From: an uncultured Rhodospirillaceae bacterium
GTDB taxonomy: Bacteria; Pseudomonadota; Alphaproteobacteria; Rhodospirillales; Magnetospirillaceae
Direction: 5' to 3'
DNA length: 49,519 nt
NCBI GenBank assembly: GCA_903901915.1
Contig: CAIUSV010000005.1
Span: forward strand, 1 to 49,519
The notes under the pieces were generated by a model. The model was not told the origin of the DNA and made no database searches. It saw only the letters and a list, made by a program, of their open reading frames with translations. Shown here in pieces: positions 1-9,417 of this stretch (its first letter is position 1; every line of letters begins with the position of its first letter). Position numbers and translations under genes: made by a program.

Positions 1-34
1 GGCCGGTCTCAATGATCGACAGCCGCGCCAGCAT
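1..34 (-). CDS. 5' end of an unidentified gene, cut by the left edge
   Basis: An ATG on the minus strand at 34 opens a reading frame (M-L-A-R-L-S-I-I-E-T-G) that runs off the window. A G-rich stretch (GGGGTGGAAG) lies just upstream, and the AT-richer segment 35-130 would be its promoter region. Eleven codons are too few to assign a family, and this could be a chance frame. Confidence 0.3.
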   Translation of the reverse strand, partial: MLARLSIIETG

Positions 35-89
35 ATCTTCCACCCCAACTGAAATCCCTACCCGCACGACAGGATTATCATACTAACGA

Positions 90-109
90 ATAGGGTTTCT
101 ACTCCCTAT
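90..109. promoter_or_regulatory. Inverted repeat in AT-rich intergenic segment
   Basis: ATAGGG at 90-95 and CCCTAT at 104-109 form a perfect 6-bp inverted repeat with an 8-nt spacer. It lies between the partial gene at the left edge and the 3' end of the M23 peptidase gene. It could be an operator for the left gene or a weak hairpin after the peptidase gene. No T-tract follows on the minus strand, so an intrinsic terminator is unlikely. Confidence 0.25.
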
Positions 110-130
110 GCACCACTGCATACCAAAGGC

Positions 131-946
131 TTAGCCGCCATCGCCGGACAAGACCCTCAGCACCGTTTCGGGATCAAGGCGGACATCGAGCCAGGACACC
201 CCCCAGTGCAGATGGGAGCCGCTGGCGAGACCGCTGGCCCCGACAGCGCCAATGACGTCGCCCCGGGCGACGCCGCGACCGGATGCGACGTCGATGCGCG
301 ACAGGTGGGCATAGCTGGACATCAACCCCAGCCCGTGATCGATCATGACCGTGGCACCGGTCAGAAACAGATCCGGTGCCGCCAGCACCACCACACCGGC
401 GGCGGCGGCGGCCACCGGCGTGCCGCCGGGGGCGGCGATGTCGAGACCGGAATGGGGCGCGCCGGCATGGCCGTTATAGACGCGCTGGCTGCCGAATCGG
501 CCGGAAACGATGCCTTCGGCGGGCCGGATCAGGCCGGTGAGAAACCGGGCGTCGGGTGTGATCTCTGCCCGCAGGCCTCGCAGCATGTCGCTTTCCGCCC
601 TGATCCGGGCTACCGCCGCCGCGTCGGGTTCGGCCTTGTCGCGGGGCAAGCCCTCGATGCGCTGGATCGGCCAGTCGCGGCGCGAAATGTCCAGAATCCG
701 CCGTTCGAGACCGCCATCGGCATGGCGTACCTCCAGGATGGCCCGTTCGGCGGCATCGCGGCCGAACCCCAACAGGAAGCGTCCGTCACGATCCACCGGC
801 ACCGCCCGGCCGTCGAGGGTGACGGTCGCCGCCGGCTCGGTCCGTCCCAGAATGATGCCGCCCTGCTCCGCCCGGCCGTCCAGACGGGTCGCGGCGACAA
901 CCGGACTAGCCGCCAGGATAAGCAGGATGGCGAGCAGAAGACGCAT
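131..946 (-). CDS. M23 family (LytM) metallopeptidase, secreted
   Basis: A 271-aa protein. An N-terminal hydrophobic segment (MRLLLAILLILAASPVVAA) reads as a Sec signal peptide, so it acts in the periplasm. A small beta-rich region follows, then a C-terminal M23 domain with the zinc signatures H-S-G-L-D (HxxxD) and S-H-L-H-W (HxH). M23 enzymes cut peptidoglycan cross-bridges or serve as LytM activators; both metal motifs are present, so activity is plausible. The start at 946 was chosen because the signal peptide begins there. Its start lies 7 bp after the stop of the upstream membrane protein, so the two are probably co-transcribed. The biological target is unknown. Confidence 0.87.
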   Translation of the reverse strand: MRLLLAILLILAASPVVAATRLDGRAEQGGIILGRTEPAATVTLDGRAVPVDRDGRFLLGFGRDAAERAILEVRHADGGLERRILDISRRDWPIQRIEGLPRDKAEPDAAAVARIRAESDMLRGLRAEITPDARFLTGLIRPAEGIVSGRFGSQRVYNGHAGAPHSGLDIAAPGGTPVAAAAAGVVVLAAPDLFLTGATVMIDHGLGLMSSYAHLSRIDVASGRGVARGDVIGAVGASGLASGSHLHWGVSWLDVRLDPETVLRVLSGDGG

Positions 947-953
947 CCGTCGG

Positions 954-1718
954 CTACTTCGGCATCCACATGATGACGGCGTTTCCGTCCTCACTGTTGC
1001 ACAGCTCGGTGATCCTGGTGGCGGAAACCCGATTGGGCGTGATGCCGTTGATGGTCAGGATGCCCTTGCGCACCAGCCCCCAACCCGCGGCGGCACAGAC
1101 CCGCGGCGGTACCCCTTCGGCGACCACCACCGGCCGACCGCCCAAGGACTGAAGCCGAAGCGCGCCGCCGAACACATGCGTGGGCTCGGCACTGCCCTGA
1201 CCCGCCTGGATCACCTGTTCGATGAAGCGGGCGATATCGGTGGAACTCTCGCCCTCGTCCGAGCGCGCACCCCGCCACCAGACATAACCGCCGATCACGG
1301 TGATCAGGACCGCGGCGACGGCGAGCACCATGGGCGCCTTCCGCCCCGCCTCCTTTTCGGGTTCGCTACGGGTGGGACGACGCGGCTTGCCCCCGGCCTT
1401 GGCCCAATTGCCGGCGGTGCCCTGCTGGGCGCTTCGCGGCAATCGCCGCGCCTTGGCGAGTTGCAGCACCTGGATACAACCACGTGCCGCGGCGCGCAGG
1501 GAATCGGGGGGATGATCCGACCTGACCCCGCCGACGATCTCCTTGATCTTGCGCGTCAGTTCCGCCTTCAACTCGTGATCGGCCGGACGGCGCAGCATCA
1601 GCGCCAGCGCCAGCGTCGCGACCTCCTGAAGCCGCGCCGGAGTGTCCACGGAAGGGATCTTCCGAATGATGGCCTGAAACAGGGCTTCCTGCTCCTCGGC
1701 GGTAGCCGGCTTGCTCAC
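954..1718 (-). CDS. Hypothetical protein with one transmembrane segment, GTG start
   Basis: A 254-aa protein that I do not assign to a family. The first ~115 residues are helical, charged and predicted cytoplasmic. A basic linker is followed by one membrane segment (APMVLAVAAVLITVIGGYVW), and a C-terminal ~120-residue domain would face the periplasm. The GTG at 1716-1718 begins the conserved-looking part; the longer frame upstream has no better start. It is the first gene of a two-gene unit with the M23 peptidase, which hints at a cell-envelope role. A cytoplasmic domain joined through one TM helix to an outside domain suits a signalling or scaffold protein, but that is inference. Confidence 0.7.
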   Translation of the reverse strand: MSKPATAEEQEALFQAIIRKIPSVDTPARLQEVATLALALMLRRPADHELKAELTRKIKEIVGGVRSDHPPDSLRAAARGCIQVLQLAKARRLPRSAQQGTAGNWAKAGGKPRRPTRSEPEKEAGRKAPMVLAVAAVLITVIGGYVWWRGARSDEGESSTDIARFIEQVIQAGQGSAEPTHVFGGALRLQSLGGRPVVVAEGVPPRVCAAAGWGLVRKGILTINGITPNRVSATRITELCNSEDGNAVIMWMPK

Positions 1719-1885
1719 GGCATGATCCGATCGTCGTTTCCAGCGCCAGTCCCCCGGCAAGTCTGGGCGCCGCGCGGTTAAGGATGCGTTACGCCCCCTT
1801 TCGCCGCCGCGACCATTTTGGAGTTGTCCGGACCGCGGACGGCCCCCATATGAGCCGTGCGAACAGATAATGAGAATGAAAAGCC
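1719..1885. promoter_or_regulatory. Divergent intergenic region
   Basis: 167 bp separate the minus-strand membrane protein gene from the plus-strand oxidoreductase, so promoters for both must lie here. A small inverted repeat (GTCCG at 1826-1830, CGGAC at 1836-1840) is visible. I cannot define -35/-10 boxes with confidence. Confidence 0.3.
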
Positions 1886-4800
1886 ATGAGTGTGGATATG
1901 ACGCCGCCTTCCCTCGGCCACGGCATTGCCTTTACCGATCTGTACGAGCGCGGTGGGCAGGAGCGTATCGATCGGACCTTCCTGGCGGAGCTGGCGCGGA
2001 GCGCCCCCGCCCTGCATCAGCGCCTGCTGACCTCGCGCGCAGCCCCCGCCGCCGTCTCGGCCAAGGACGAATCCGACCTGATCGTCGCCCTGGCGCCGCA
2101 TCTGGACGACTTTCTGGCGGAGCTGTTCGGCATCCGCGTCGCCACCGCCGAGCTGGCCGGGCGCCACCATGCCCTGGCGCCGTTGTACCGGGCCAAGCGA
2201 CAGTTCGTGCAGCGCCGCGCCCTCAAGGACGTATCCGCCGAAGACGCCGCCGGTCTCGACGCCGAGGCGCTGGCCGGGCAATACGCCGCCCGTACCGGCG
2301 AACCGTTCGACGAGTTGGGCTTTGCCACCCGGGTGCTGGGCTGGATGGACGACGAGGCCGCCCACGGTGACGACCTCGCCTTCGCCGCCCGCCTCGCGGC
2401 GGCGTGGGTGGCCGCCACCGACAAGGCCCCCCACCCCACGGGCGTGCTGTTCAAGATGCCGCGCCGGCACGATCCGTTGGCGCGGGTACCGGCCCGGCCG
2501 GCGCCCCACGGCGGCACCGTCGCCCTGGAGGCCGCGGCCGACCATCTGCATCAACGCGACGGCTTCAACCTCACCGACTGCGGCACCGATCTGCGGGGAG
2601 CGTTGGACGAAATCAACGCCTGCATCCTATGCCACCATCAGGGCCGCGATTCCTGCTCCAAGGGCCTGACCGACCGCAAGGCCGGCGGACTGGCCCGCAA
2701 CGCCGTCGGCGTCGTCCTGGAAGGCTGCCCGCTGGAAGAGAAGATCTCGGAAATGCACGAGATCAAGGGTGCCGGGCACGCCCTGGCGGCACTGGCGGTG
2801 ATCACCATCGACAACCCCATGGCCGCCGGCACCGGCCACCGCATCTGCAACGACTGCATGGCGGCCTGCGTCTACCAGAACCAGAACCGCGACCCGGTGG
2901 ACGTGCCCCAGGTCGAAAGCCGCGCCCTCAAGGACGTGCTGGAGCTGCCCTGGGGCTTCGAGATCTATTCGCTGCTGACCCGCTGGAATCCGCTCAACCT
3001 CCGTCGGCCGCTGCCGCGTCCAGCTTCGGGCCGCAAGGTGCTGGTGGTGGGGTTGGGACCGGCCGGATATACCCTGGCCCATCACCTGATGCAGGACGGC
3101 CACCACGTCGTCGCCATCGACGGCCTGAAGATCGAGCCGCTGCCGGTCGATCTGTCGGGGGTCGAAGCCGACGGCCGCCGTGTACCATTCCGCCCCGTCC
3201 GCGACGTGCGCGCCCTGCAAAAGCCCCTGAGCGCCCGGGTGATGGGCGGCTTCGGCGGCGTCGCCGAATACGGCATCACCGTGCGCTGGGACAAGAACTT
3301 CCTGGACATCATCCGCCTGCTGCTGGAACGCCGGGCCGAATTCGCCCTTTACGGCGGCGTGCGCTTCGGCGGCGCCATCACCCTGGAAGGCGCCTTCGCC
3401 ATGGGCTTCGATCACGTCGCCCTGGCCACCGGTGCCGGCAAACCCACCATCCTCGACATTCCCGGCGCCCTGGCGCGCGGGGTGCGCCAGGCGTCGGATT
3501 TCCTGATGACGCTGCAACTGACCGGCGCCGCCCGTTCGGACAGTCTGGCCAACCTGCAATTACGGCTGCCGGCGGTGGTGATCGGCGGTGGCCTGACCGC
3601 CGTCGATACCTGCACCGAGGCGCTGGCTTATTACCCGGTCCAGGTCGAGAAATTCCTGGCCCGCCACGAAATGCTGAGCGCCGAGCGTGGCGAGGACGCG
3701 GTCCGGGCCGGCTGGCCGGCCGAGGACCGTGACATCGCCGACGAGTTCATCACCCACGCCCGCGCCATCCGCGCCGAACGCCTGGCGGCGGCGACCGAGG
3801 GTCGCGCGCCGCGCATTCTCGACCTGTTGCGCTCGTGGGGCGGCGCCACCGTGGTCTACCGCCGCCGCCTGATCGACAGCCCGGCCTACCGCAACCACGA
3901 GGAGGTCGCCAAGGCGCTGGAGGAAGGCATCCGTTTCGCCGAGGGACTGACGCCGCTGGCGGTGGAAACCGACGAATTCGGCGCCGCCCACGGCCTTCGG
4001 GTCAAGGATGCCGCCGGGACCGAATACCTGTTGCCGGCGCGCGCCGTGCTGGTCGCCGCCGGCACGGTGCCCAACACCACCCTGGCGCGGGAGCGCGCCG
4101 GCATCGCGTTGGATGGCCGCTTTTTCCAGGCGGTGGACGAGGAGGGCAACCCGGTCAGTCCGGAACGCCTCGCCAAGCCCGGAACCCCCCAGGTGCTGAT
4201 GCAGGTCGAAGGCCTGGACCGCGCCGTCAGCTTCTTCGGCGACCTTCATCCTTCCTATGCCGGCAACGTGGTGTCGGCCATGGCGTCGGCCAAGCAAGGC
4301 CATCCGCTGGTGACGCGGGCCATGGCGCGGCGCCCGGCCTCGACCGTGACCGCCGCCCGGCTGTTCGCCCGGCTCGACGACGAACTGCGGGCCAGCGTCC
4401 ACGCGGTTAACCGCCTGACATCGACCATCGTCGAGGTGGTGGTGCGCGCCCCCGCCGCCGCCCGCGCCTTCCAGCCCGGCCAGTTCTTCCGCCTCCAGAA
4501 CTTCGAGACCCTGGCTCGGGCCTCGCTGGCCATGGAGGGGCTGGCGCTGACCGGCGCTTGGGTCGATGCCGACCGTGGCCTGGTCGGCCTGATCGTACTG
4601 GAAATGGGCGGATCGTCCGATCTGGTCGCCCATCTCCGCCCCGGCGAGCCGGTGGTGCTGATGGGGCCGACCGGCGCTCCCACCCATGTCTGTGGCCACG
4701 AGACGGTACTGCTGGCCGGCGGCGGCCTGGGCAACGCGGTGCTGTTCTCCATCGGCCACGCCTTCCGCGCCGCCGGGTCGAAGGTGCTGTATTTCGCCGG

Positions 4801-5341
4801 CTACAAAAGCGCGGCGGACCGCTTCAAGGCCGCCGATATCGAGACCGCCGCCGATGTGGTGGTGTGGTGCGTCGATTCCGGCGCCCCCTTCACCCCCAAC
4901 CGGCCCCAGGACCGAAGCTTCGTCGGCAATATCGTCGATGCCATGGTGGCCTATGGCGAGGGCCGGCTGGGCGAACAGATCATCGGACTCGATGCCGTCG
5001 ATCGGGTGGTCGCCATCGGCTCGGACCGCATGATGGCGGCGGTGGCCAAGGCCCGGCACGACCGGCTGGCCCCGTTCCTCAAGGCCGGGCATGCCGGTAT
5101 CGGCTCGATCAATTCGCCGATGCAGTGCATGCTGAAGGAGGTCTGCGCCCAGTGCCTGCAACGCCATCGCGATCCTGTCACCGGCGAGGAAAAGATCGTC
5201 TTCACCTGCTTTGACCAGGACCAGCCGCTGGATCATGTGGATTTCATCTCGCTGGGCGAACGCCTGTCGCAGAATTCCGCCTGGGAGAAGTTGTCGAAGA
5301 GCTGGATCGATCACAGCCTGCGGCGAGCGGGATTGGAGTAG
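1886..5341 (+). CDS. Large multi-cofactor Fe-S/flavin oxidoreductase (GltD-like plus PyrK-like fusion)
   Basis: A 1151-aa protein that joins several redox modules. Residues 1-240 are helical with no recognised motif. Cys clusters follow: C246-x2-C249-x7-C257, a later G-C-P, then C-N-D-C-M-A-A-C (Cx2Cx3C), a pattern suited to [4Fe-4S] centres as in the GltD N-terminus. Near residue 388 the Rossmann motif GLGPAGYTLAHHL starts a two-dinucleotide-binding FAD/NAD(P) domain of the glutamate synthase small-subunit type. From about residue 820 there is a ferredoxin-reductase-like domain (QPGQFFRLQNF, then LLAGGGLGNAVLFS). The end carries C-x4-C-x2-C and a further Cys, as in the [2Fe-2S] site of dihydroorotate dehydrogenase electron-transfer subunits. 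The layout suggests electron transfer between NAD(P)H, flavins and Fe-S centres, perhaps bifurcating. The substrate is unknown. Confidence 0.85.
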   Translation: MSVDMTPPSLGHGIAFTDLYERGGQERIDRTFLAELARSAPALHQRLLTSRAAPAAVSAKDESDLIVALAPHLDDFLAELFGIRVATAELAGRHHALAPLYRAKRQFVQRRALKDVSAEDAAGLDAEALAGQYAARTGEPFDELGFATRVLGWMDDEAAHGDDLAFAARLAAAWVAATDKAPHPTGVLFKMPRRHDPLARVPARPAPHGGTVALEAAADHLHQRDGFNLTDCGTDLRGALDEINACILCHHQGRDSCSKGLTDRKAGGLARNAVGVVLEGCPLEEKISEMHEIKGAGHALAALAVITIDNPMAAGTGHRICNDCMAACVYQNQNRDPVDVPQVESRALKDVLELPWGFEIYSLLTRWNPLNLRRPLPRPASGRKVLVVGLGPAGYTLAHHLMQDGHHVVAIDGLKIEPLPVDLSGVEADGRRVPFRPVRDVRALQKPLSARVMGGFGGVAEYGITVRWDKNFLDIIRLLLERRAEFALYGGVRFGGAITLEGAFAMGFDHVALATGAGKPTILDIPGALARGVRQASDFLMTLQLTGAARSDSLANLQLRLPAVVIGGGLTAVDTCTEALAYYPVQVEKFLARHEMLSAERGEDAVRAGWPAEDRDIADEFITHARAIRAERLAAATEGRAPRILDLLRSWGGATVVYRRRLIDSPAYRNHEEVAKALEEGIRFAEGLTPLAVETDEFGAAHGLRVKDAAGTEYLLPARAVLVAAGTVPNTTLARERAGIALDGRFFQAVDEEGNPVSPERLAKPGTPQVLMQVEGLDRAVSFFGDLHPSYAGNVVSAMASAKQGHPLVTRAMARRPASTVTAARLFARLDDELRASVHAVNRLTSTIVEVVVRAPAAARAFQPGQFFRLQNFETLARASLAMEGLALTGAWVDADRGLVGLIVLEMGGSSDLVAHLRPGEPVVLMGPTGAPTHVCGHETVLLAGGGLGNAVLFSIGHAFRAAGSKVLYFAGYKSAADRFKAADIETAADVVVWCVDSGAPFTPNRPQDRSFVGNIVDAMVAYGEGRLGEQIIGLDAVDRVVAIGSDRMMAAVAKARHDRLAPFLKAGHAGIGSINSPMQCMLKEVCAQCLQRHRDPVTGEEKIVFTCFDQDQPLDHVDFISLGERLSQNSAWEKLSKSWIDHSLRRAGLE

Positions 5342-5408
5342 GCAGCCCCTTATCAATCCCGCCCGTCGCTGCTACCATCCCCCGATCCTCACCGACATCG
5401 GATCGGCC

Positions 5409-6089
5409 ATGAATCGCAGGCAACGACGTGCATCGGGACAACACGGCATGCCGGCGGCGACCCGGACCGACCCTTCGGCCGGGTGGTTCGCCTCGGCGCT
5501 GCGGTATCACCGGGCCGGGCGTATCACCGACGCCGAGGCGGTGTATCGCCGCATCCTCGTCCTCGATCCCGGCCATGCCGGCAGCCTGCACAATCTGGGG
5601 CTCATCGCCCACCAGTTCGGCCACACCGCCGCCGCCGTCGATCTGCTGGCCAAGGCGGTAGCGGCGGACGGACGGCACGCCGACTGGTACAACAACCTCG
5701 CCCTGGTGCTGCTGTCGGTGGGACAGGCCGCCGCCGCCGAAGCCGCCTGCCGCCAGTCCCTGGGGCTGAAACCCAACCACCCCGACGCCCTGGTCAATCT
5801 CGGCGCCGCGCTGCAATTGCTGGGACGGCTGGACGAGGCCGAGTCCGTGCTGCGGCGGACGGTGTCCCTGCGGCCGCGCGATCCCCAGGCCCACGCCAAC
5901 CTGGGCAATGTGCTGATCCTGATGGGGCAAACCGAACAGGCGGTGGAGGCATGGCGCAAGGCGGTGGCGATCCAGCCGGACCAACCGGCGGCGCAGCACA
6001 ATCTTGAACGGGCGCTGAACGATCTCGGCCGCCCCGACGAGGCCGCCGAGGTCCGCCAACGGGCGCAATCCAACCGGACCGAAGATTGA
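5409..6089 (+). CDS. Tetratricopeptide repeat protein
   Basis: A 226-aa protein starting at the ATG at 5409. After a basic, disordered-looking N-terminus it consists of about five TPR units, with typical positions such as A-x-x-x-Y-x-x-x-L-x-x-x-P-x-x-A, N-L-G and P-D. Examples are the units beginning near WFASALRYHRAG, LHNLGLIAHQFG, WYNNLALVLLSVG and ALVNLGAALQLLG. TPRs bind proteins, and no enzymatic domain is present. No signal peptide is seen. It lies 67 bp after the large oxidoreductase and 112 bp before the sugar cluster. Many glycan clusters carry such a TPR protein, but its link to either neighbour is unproven. Confidence 0.8.
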   Translation: MNRRQRRASGQHGMPAATRTDPSAGWFASALRYHRAGRITDAEAVYRRILVLDPGHAGSLHNLGLIAHQFGHTAAAVDLLAKAVAADGRHADWYNNLALVLLSVGQAAAAEAACRQSLGLKPNHPDALVNLGAALQLLGRLDEAESVLRRTVSLRPRDPQAHANLGNVLILMGQTEQAVEAWRKAVAIQPDQPAAQHNLERALNDLGRPDEAAEVRQRAQSNRTED

Positions 6090-6201
6090 TCCGACGAGGC
6101 GATGGACCGGGTGCCCAACAGGGTGGCGGTGCCGCGGAAGGTTTGCTAGAACTGCTCCGACTCGTTTCCTTCTCCCCCCTCTTTCCGGAGGCTGTCCAGG
6201 C

Positions 6202-7147
6202 ATGCCGAAGGCCTTTGCGGCTTCGCGATCCGACATCGAACGCATCTACCGCGCCATCCGGCGTATCCGTCGCGTCGAGGAAGTCACCGCCGAAATCTAT
6301 CCGTCGGACAAGATCAAGAGCCCGGTTCACCTCGCCATCGGCCAGGAACTGGTATCGGTGGGCGTCTGTGATGCGCTTCGTCCCGACGATGTCGCCGGCG
6401 GTTCGTACCGCAGCCATGCCGTCTTCCTCGCCAAAGGCGGCGATCTCAACGCCATGATGGCCGAGATGTACGGCAAGGACACCGGCTGTTGCCGCGGCAA
6501 GGGCGGTTCCATGCATATCGGCGACGCCGCCGTGGGGGTGGCGGGATCGTCGGCGGTGGTGGCGACCCAGATTCCCATGCTGGCCGGCTTCGCCCTGGCG
6601 CTGAAGCGGGAAGGCAAGGGTCGGGTGGCGGTGGTGTTCCTCGGCGACGGCGCCACCGAGGAGGGCTGCTTCTACGAGACGCTGAATTTCGCCGCCCTGG
6701 CCAAGCTGCCGCTGCTGCTGGTCTGCGAGAACAACGGCTACGCCATCCACGAACCCATCGCCAAGCGCCGCGCCCGGCCCGATGGGCTGTGCGCCGTCGC
6801 CGAGGCCATCGGCGTTCCCGCCCGCAAGATCACCGACGGCAACACCTTCGCGGTGCGTGATGCCGCCGCCGCCGCCATCGCGCGCATCCGCGAGGGCGGC
6901 GGGCCGGAATTCATCGAGGTCCAGGTCTATCGCTGGCGCGAACATGTCGGACCCAACGAGGATTTCGATCAGGACTACCGCTGCCGTTCCGAGGCCGAGC
7001 CATGGATGGCGGGTGACGAGGTCGCCCGACTGGCCGCGCTGATCGATCCCGCCACCCGCCAGCGCATCGACGGCGAAATCGAGGCCGAGATCGCCGCCGC
7101 CGTCCGTTTCGCCGAGGAAAGCCCGGCGCCCGCGCCCGAGGAGTTGT

Positions 7148-7167
<20 letters not shown>
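6202..7167 (+). CDS. Thiamine-diphosphate-dependent dehydrogenase, E1 alpha subunit
   Basis: A 321-aa protein of the pyruvate/branched-chain 2-oxoacid dehydrogenase E1-alpha family. It carries the thiamine-diphosphate/Mg motif from G-D-G (residues 148-150) to the N-N of CENNGYAI about 30 residues on, plus RGKGGSMH upstream. In family enzymes the alpha/beta pair decarboxylates a 2-oxoacid and holds the two-carbon unit on the cofactor. Its gene overlaps the beta-subunit gene by 20 bp. No E2 (lipoyl transferase) or E3 gene follows; the next gene is a sugar-type DegT enzyme. A role as acyl donor in carbohydrate synthesis is therefore more likely than a classical dehydrogenase complex. That reassignment is inference. 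Confidence 0.88.
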
Positions 7168-8215
<1,048 letters not shown>

Positions 8216-8224
8216 GGAAACAGC

Positions 8225-9397
8225 ATGTTCTACGAACTCGCCGCCCCGACCTGGGGTCCCGAAGAGGCCGCCGCAGCCAAGGGCGTCATCGAGTCGGGCC
8301 TTTATACCATGGGCGCCCATGTCAAGGCGTTCGAGGGGGAGTTCGCCGCCTATCACGGCGCGAAGCACGGCATCATGGTCAACTCAGGCTCGTCGGCCAA
8401 TCTGATCGCCGTGGCGGCGATGGCCTACAAGGCCGACCGGCCGTTGAGCCGTGGCGACGAGGTGATCGTACCGGCGATTTCGTGGGCCACCACCTATCAT
8501 CCGCTCCAGCAATACGGCCTGAAGCTTCGCTTCGTCGATGTCGAGCTGGAGACGCTGAACCTCGACCCCTCATTGCTGGAAAAGGCGCTGACGCCCCGGA
8601 CACGGGCCATCGTCGCGGTCTCGATCCTGGGCAATCCGGCGGCGCTGGACACCATCCGCGCCTTCGCCGACGCCCACGGCCTCTATCTGCTCGAAGACAA
8701 TTGCGAAAGCATGGACGCCGAGCTGGGCGGCAGGAAGTGCGGCACCTTCGGCCACCTCAACACCTTCAGCTTCTTCTTCTCTCACCACATCTCGACCATG
8801 GAAGGCGGGATGATCCTGACCGACGACACCGAGCTGGCGCATCTGTGCCGGTCCTTGCGCGCCCACGGCTGGACACGCGACCTGCCCGAGGACAGCCCGG
8901 TATTCCAAAGGAAGGGTAACGATTTCTACGAGGCCTATCGCTTCATCCTGCCCGGCTACAACGTGCGGCCGTTGGAGATCGAGGCCGCCATCGGCCGCGA
9001 GCAGTTGAAGAAGCTGCCGGGCTTCACCGCTCAGCGGCGCAAGAATCTGGCGCTGTTCCAAAGCCTGTTCGGCGACGACGACCGCTTCATCATCCAGCGG
9101 GAAAACGGCCGCAGTTCGGCTTTTTCCTTCACCCTGATCCTTAATCCGGCCCGCAGGATCGACCGGATCCGGGCCTTCGAGGCACTGAAGGCGGCCGACA
9201 TCGGCTATCGCATCATCACCGGCGGCAATTTCCTGCGCCACGACGTGATCCGGCACTATGACTACGAGGTGGTGAGCGGCGCGGTGCCCAATGCCGACAC
9301 CGCCCACGACCATGGCTTTTTCGTCGGCAACCACCCCTTCGACCTTTCGCCCCAGATCACCTGTCTGCGCGACGTTCTGGACAAGGCCTGCCGCTAG
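8225..9397 (+). CDS. DegT/DnrJ/EryC1/StrS-fold enzyme, His-type (probable sugar 3-dehydratase)
   Basis: A 390-aa type I PLP-fold protein of the DegT family, with the phosphate-binding NSGSSANL segment and the D-N-C-E-S motif after the sheet. At the position of the Schiff-base lysine it reads F-F-F-S-H187-H188-I-S-T-M-E-G-G, so histidine replaces lysine. In the family, His at this site marks the 3-dehydratases (ColD, and RfbH/E1 of the CDP-sugar pathway), which use pyridoxamine phosphate to remove the C3 hydroxyl of a 4-keto-6-deoxysugar. The CxC-containing [2Fe-2S] cysteine pattern of RfbH is absent, which favours the ColD type. AAGGAAA lies upstream of the ATG. It sits 9 bp after the E1-beta gene. 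The sugar nucleotide is unknown. Confidence 0.85.
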   Translation: MFYELAAPTWGPEEAAAAKGVIESGLYTMGAHVKAFEGEFAAYHGAKHGIMVNSGSSANLIAVAAMAYKADRPLSRGDEVIVPAISWATTYHPLQQYGLKLRFVDVELETLNLDPSLLEKALTPRTRAIVAVSILGNPAALDTIRAFADAHGLYLLEDNCESMDAELGGRKCGTFGHLNTFSFFFSHHISTMEGGMILTDDTELAHLCRSLRAHGWTRDLPEDSPVFQRKGNDFYEAYRFILPGYNVRPLEIEAAIGREQLKKLPGFTAQRRKNLALFQSLFGDDDRFIIQRENGRSSAFSFTLILNPARRIDRIRAFEALKAADIGYRIITGGNFLRHDVIRHYDYEVVSGAVPNADTAHDHGFFVGNHPFDLSPQITCLRDVLDKACR

Positions 9398-9417
9398 GCG
9401 TTTCGGGAGATACACAT

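Noticed and set aside
3560-5356. Long open frame on the minus strand opposite the large oxidoreductase
   Set aside because: It is rich in His, Gln and Gly, as expected from the antisense of a GC-rich gene, and has no domain; the plus-strand frame has many motifs.
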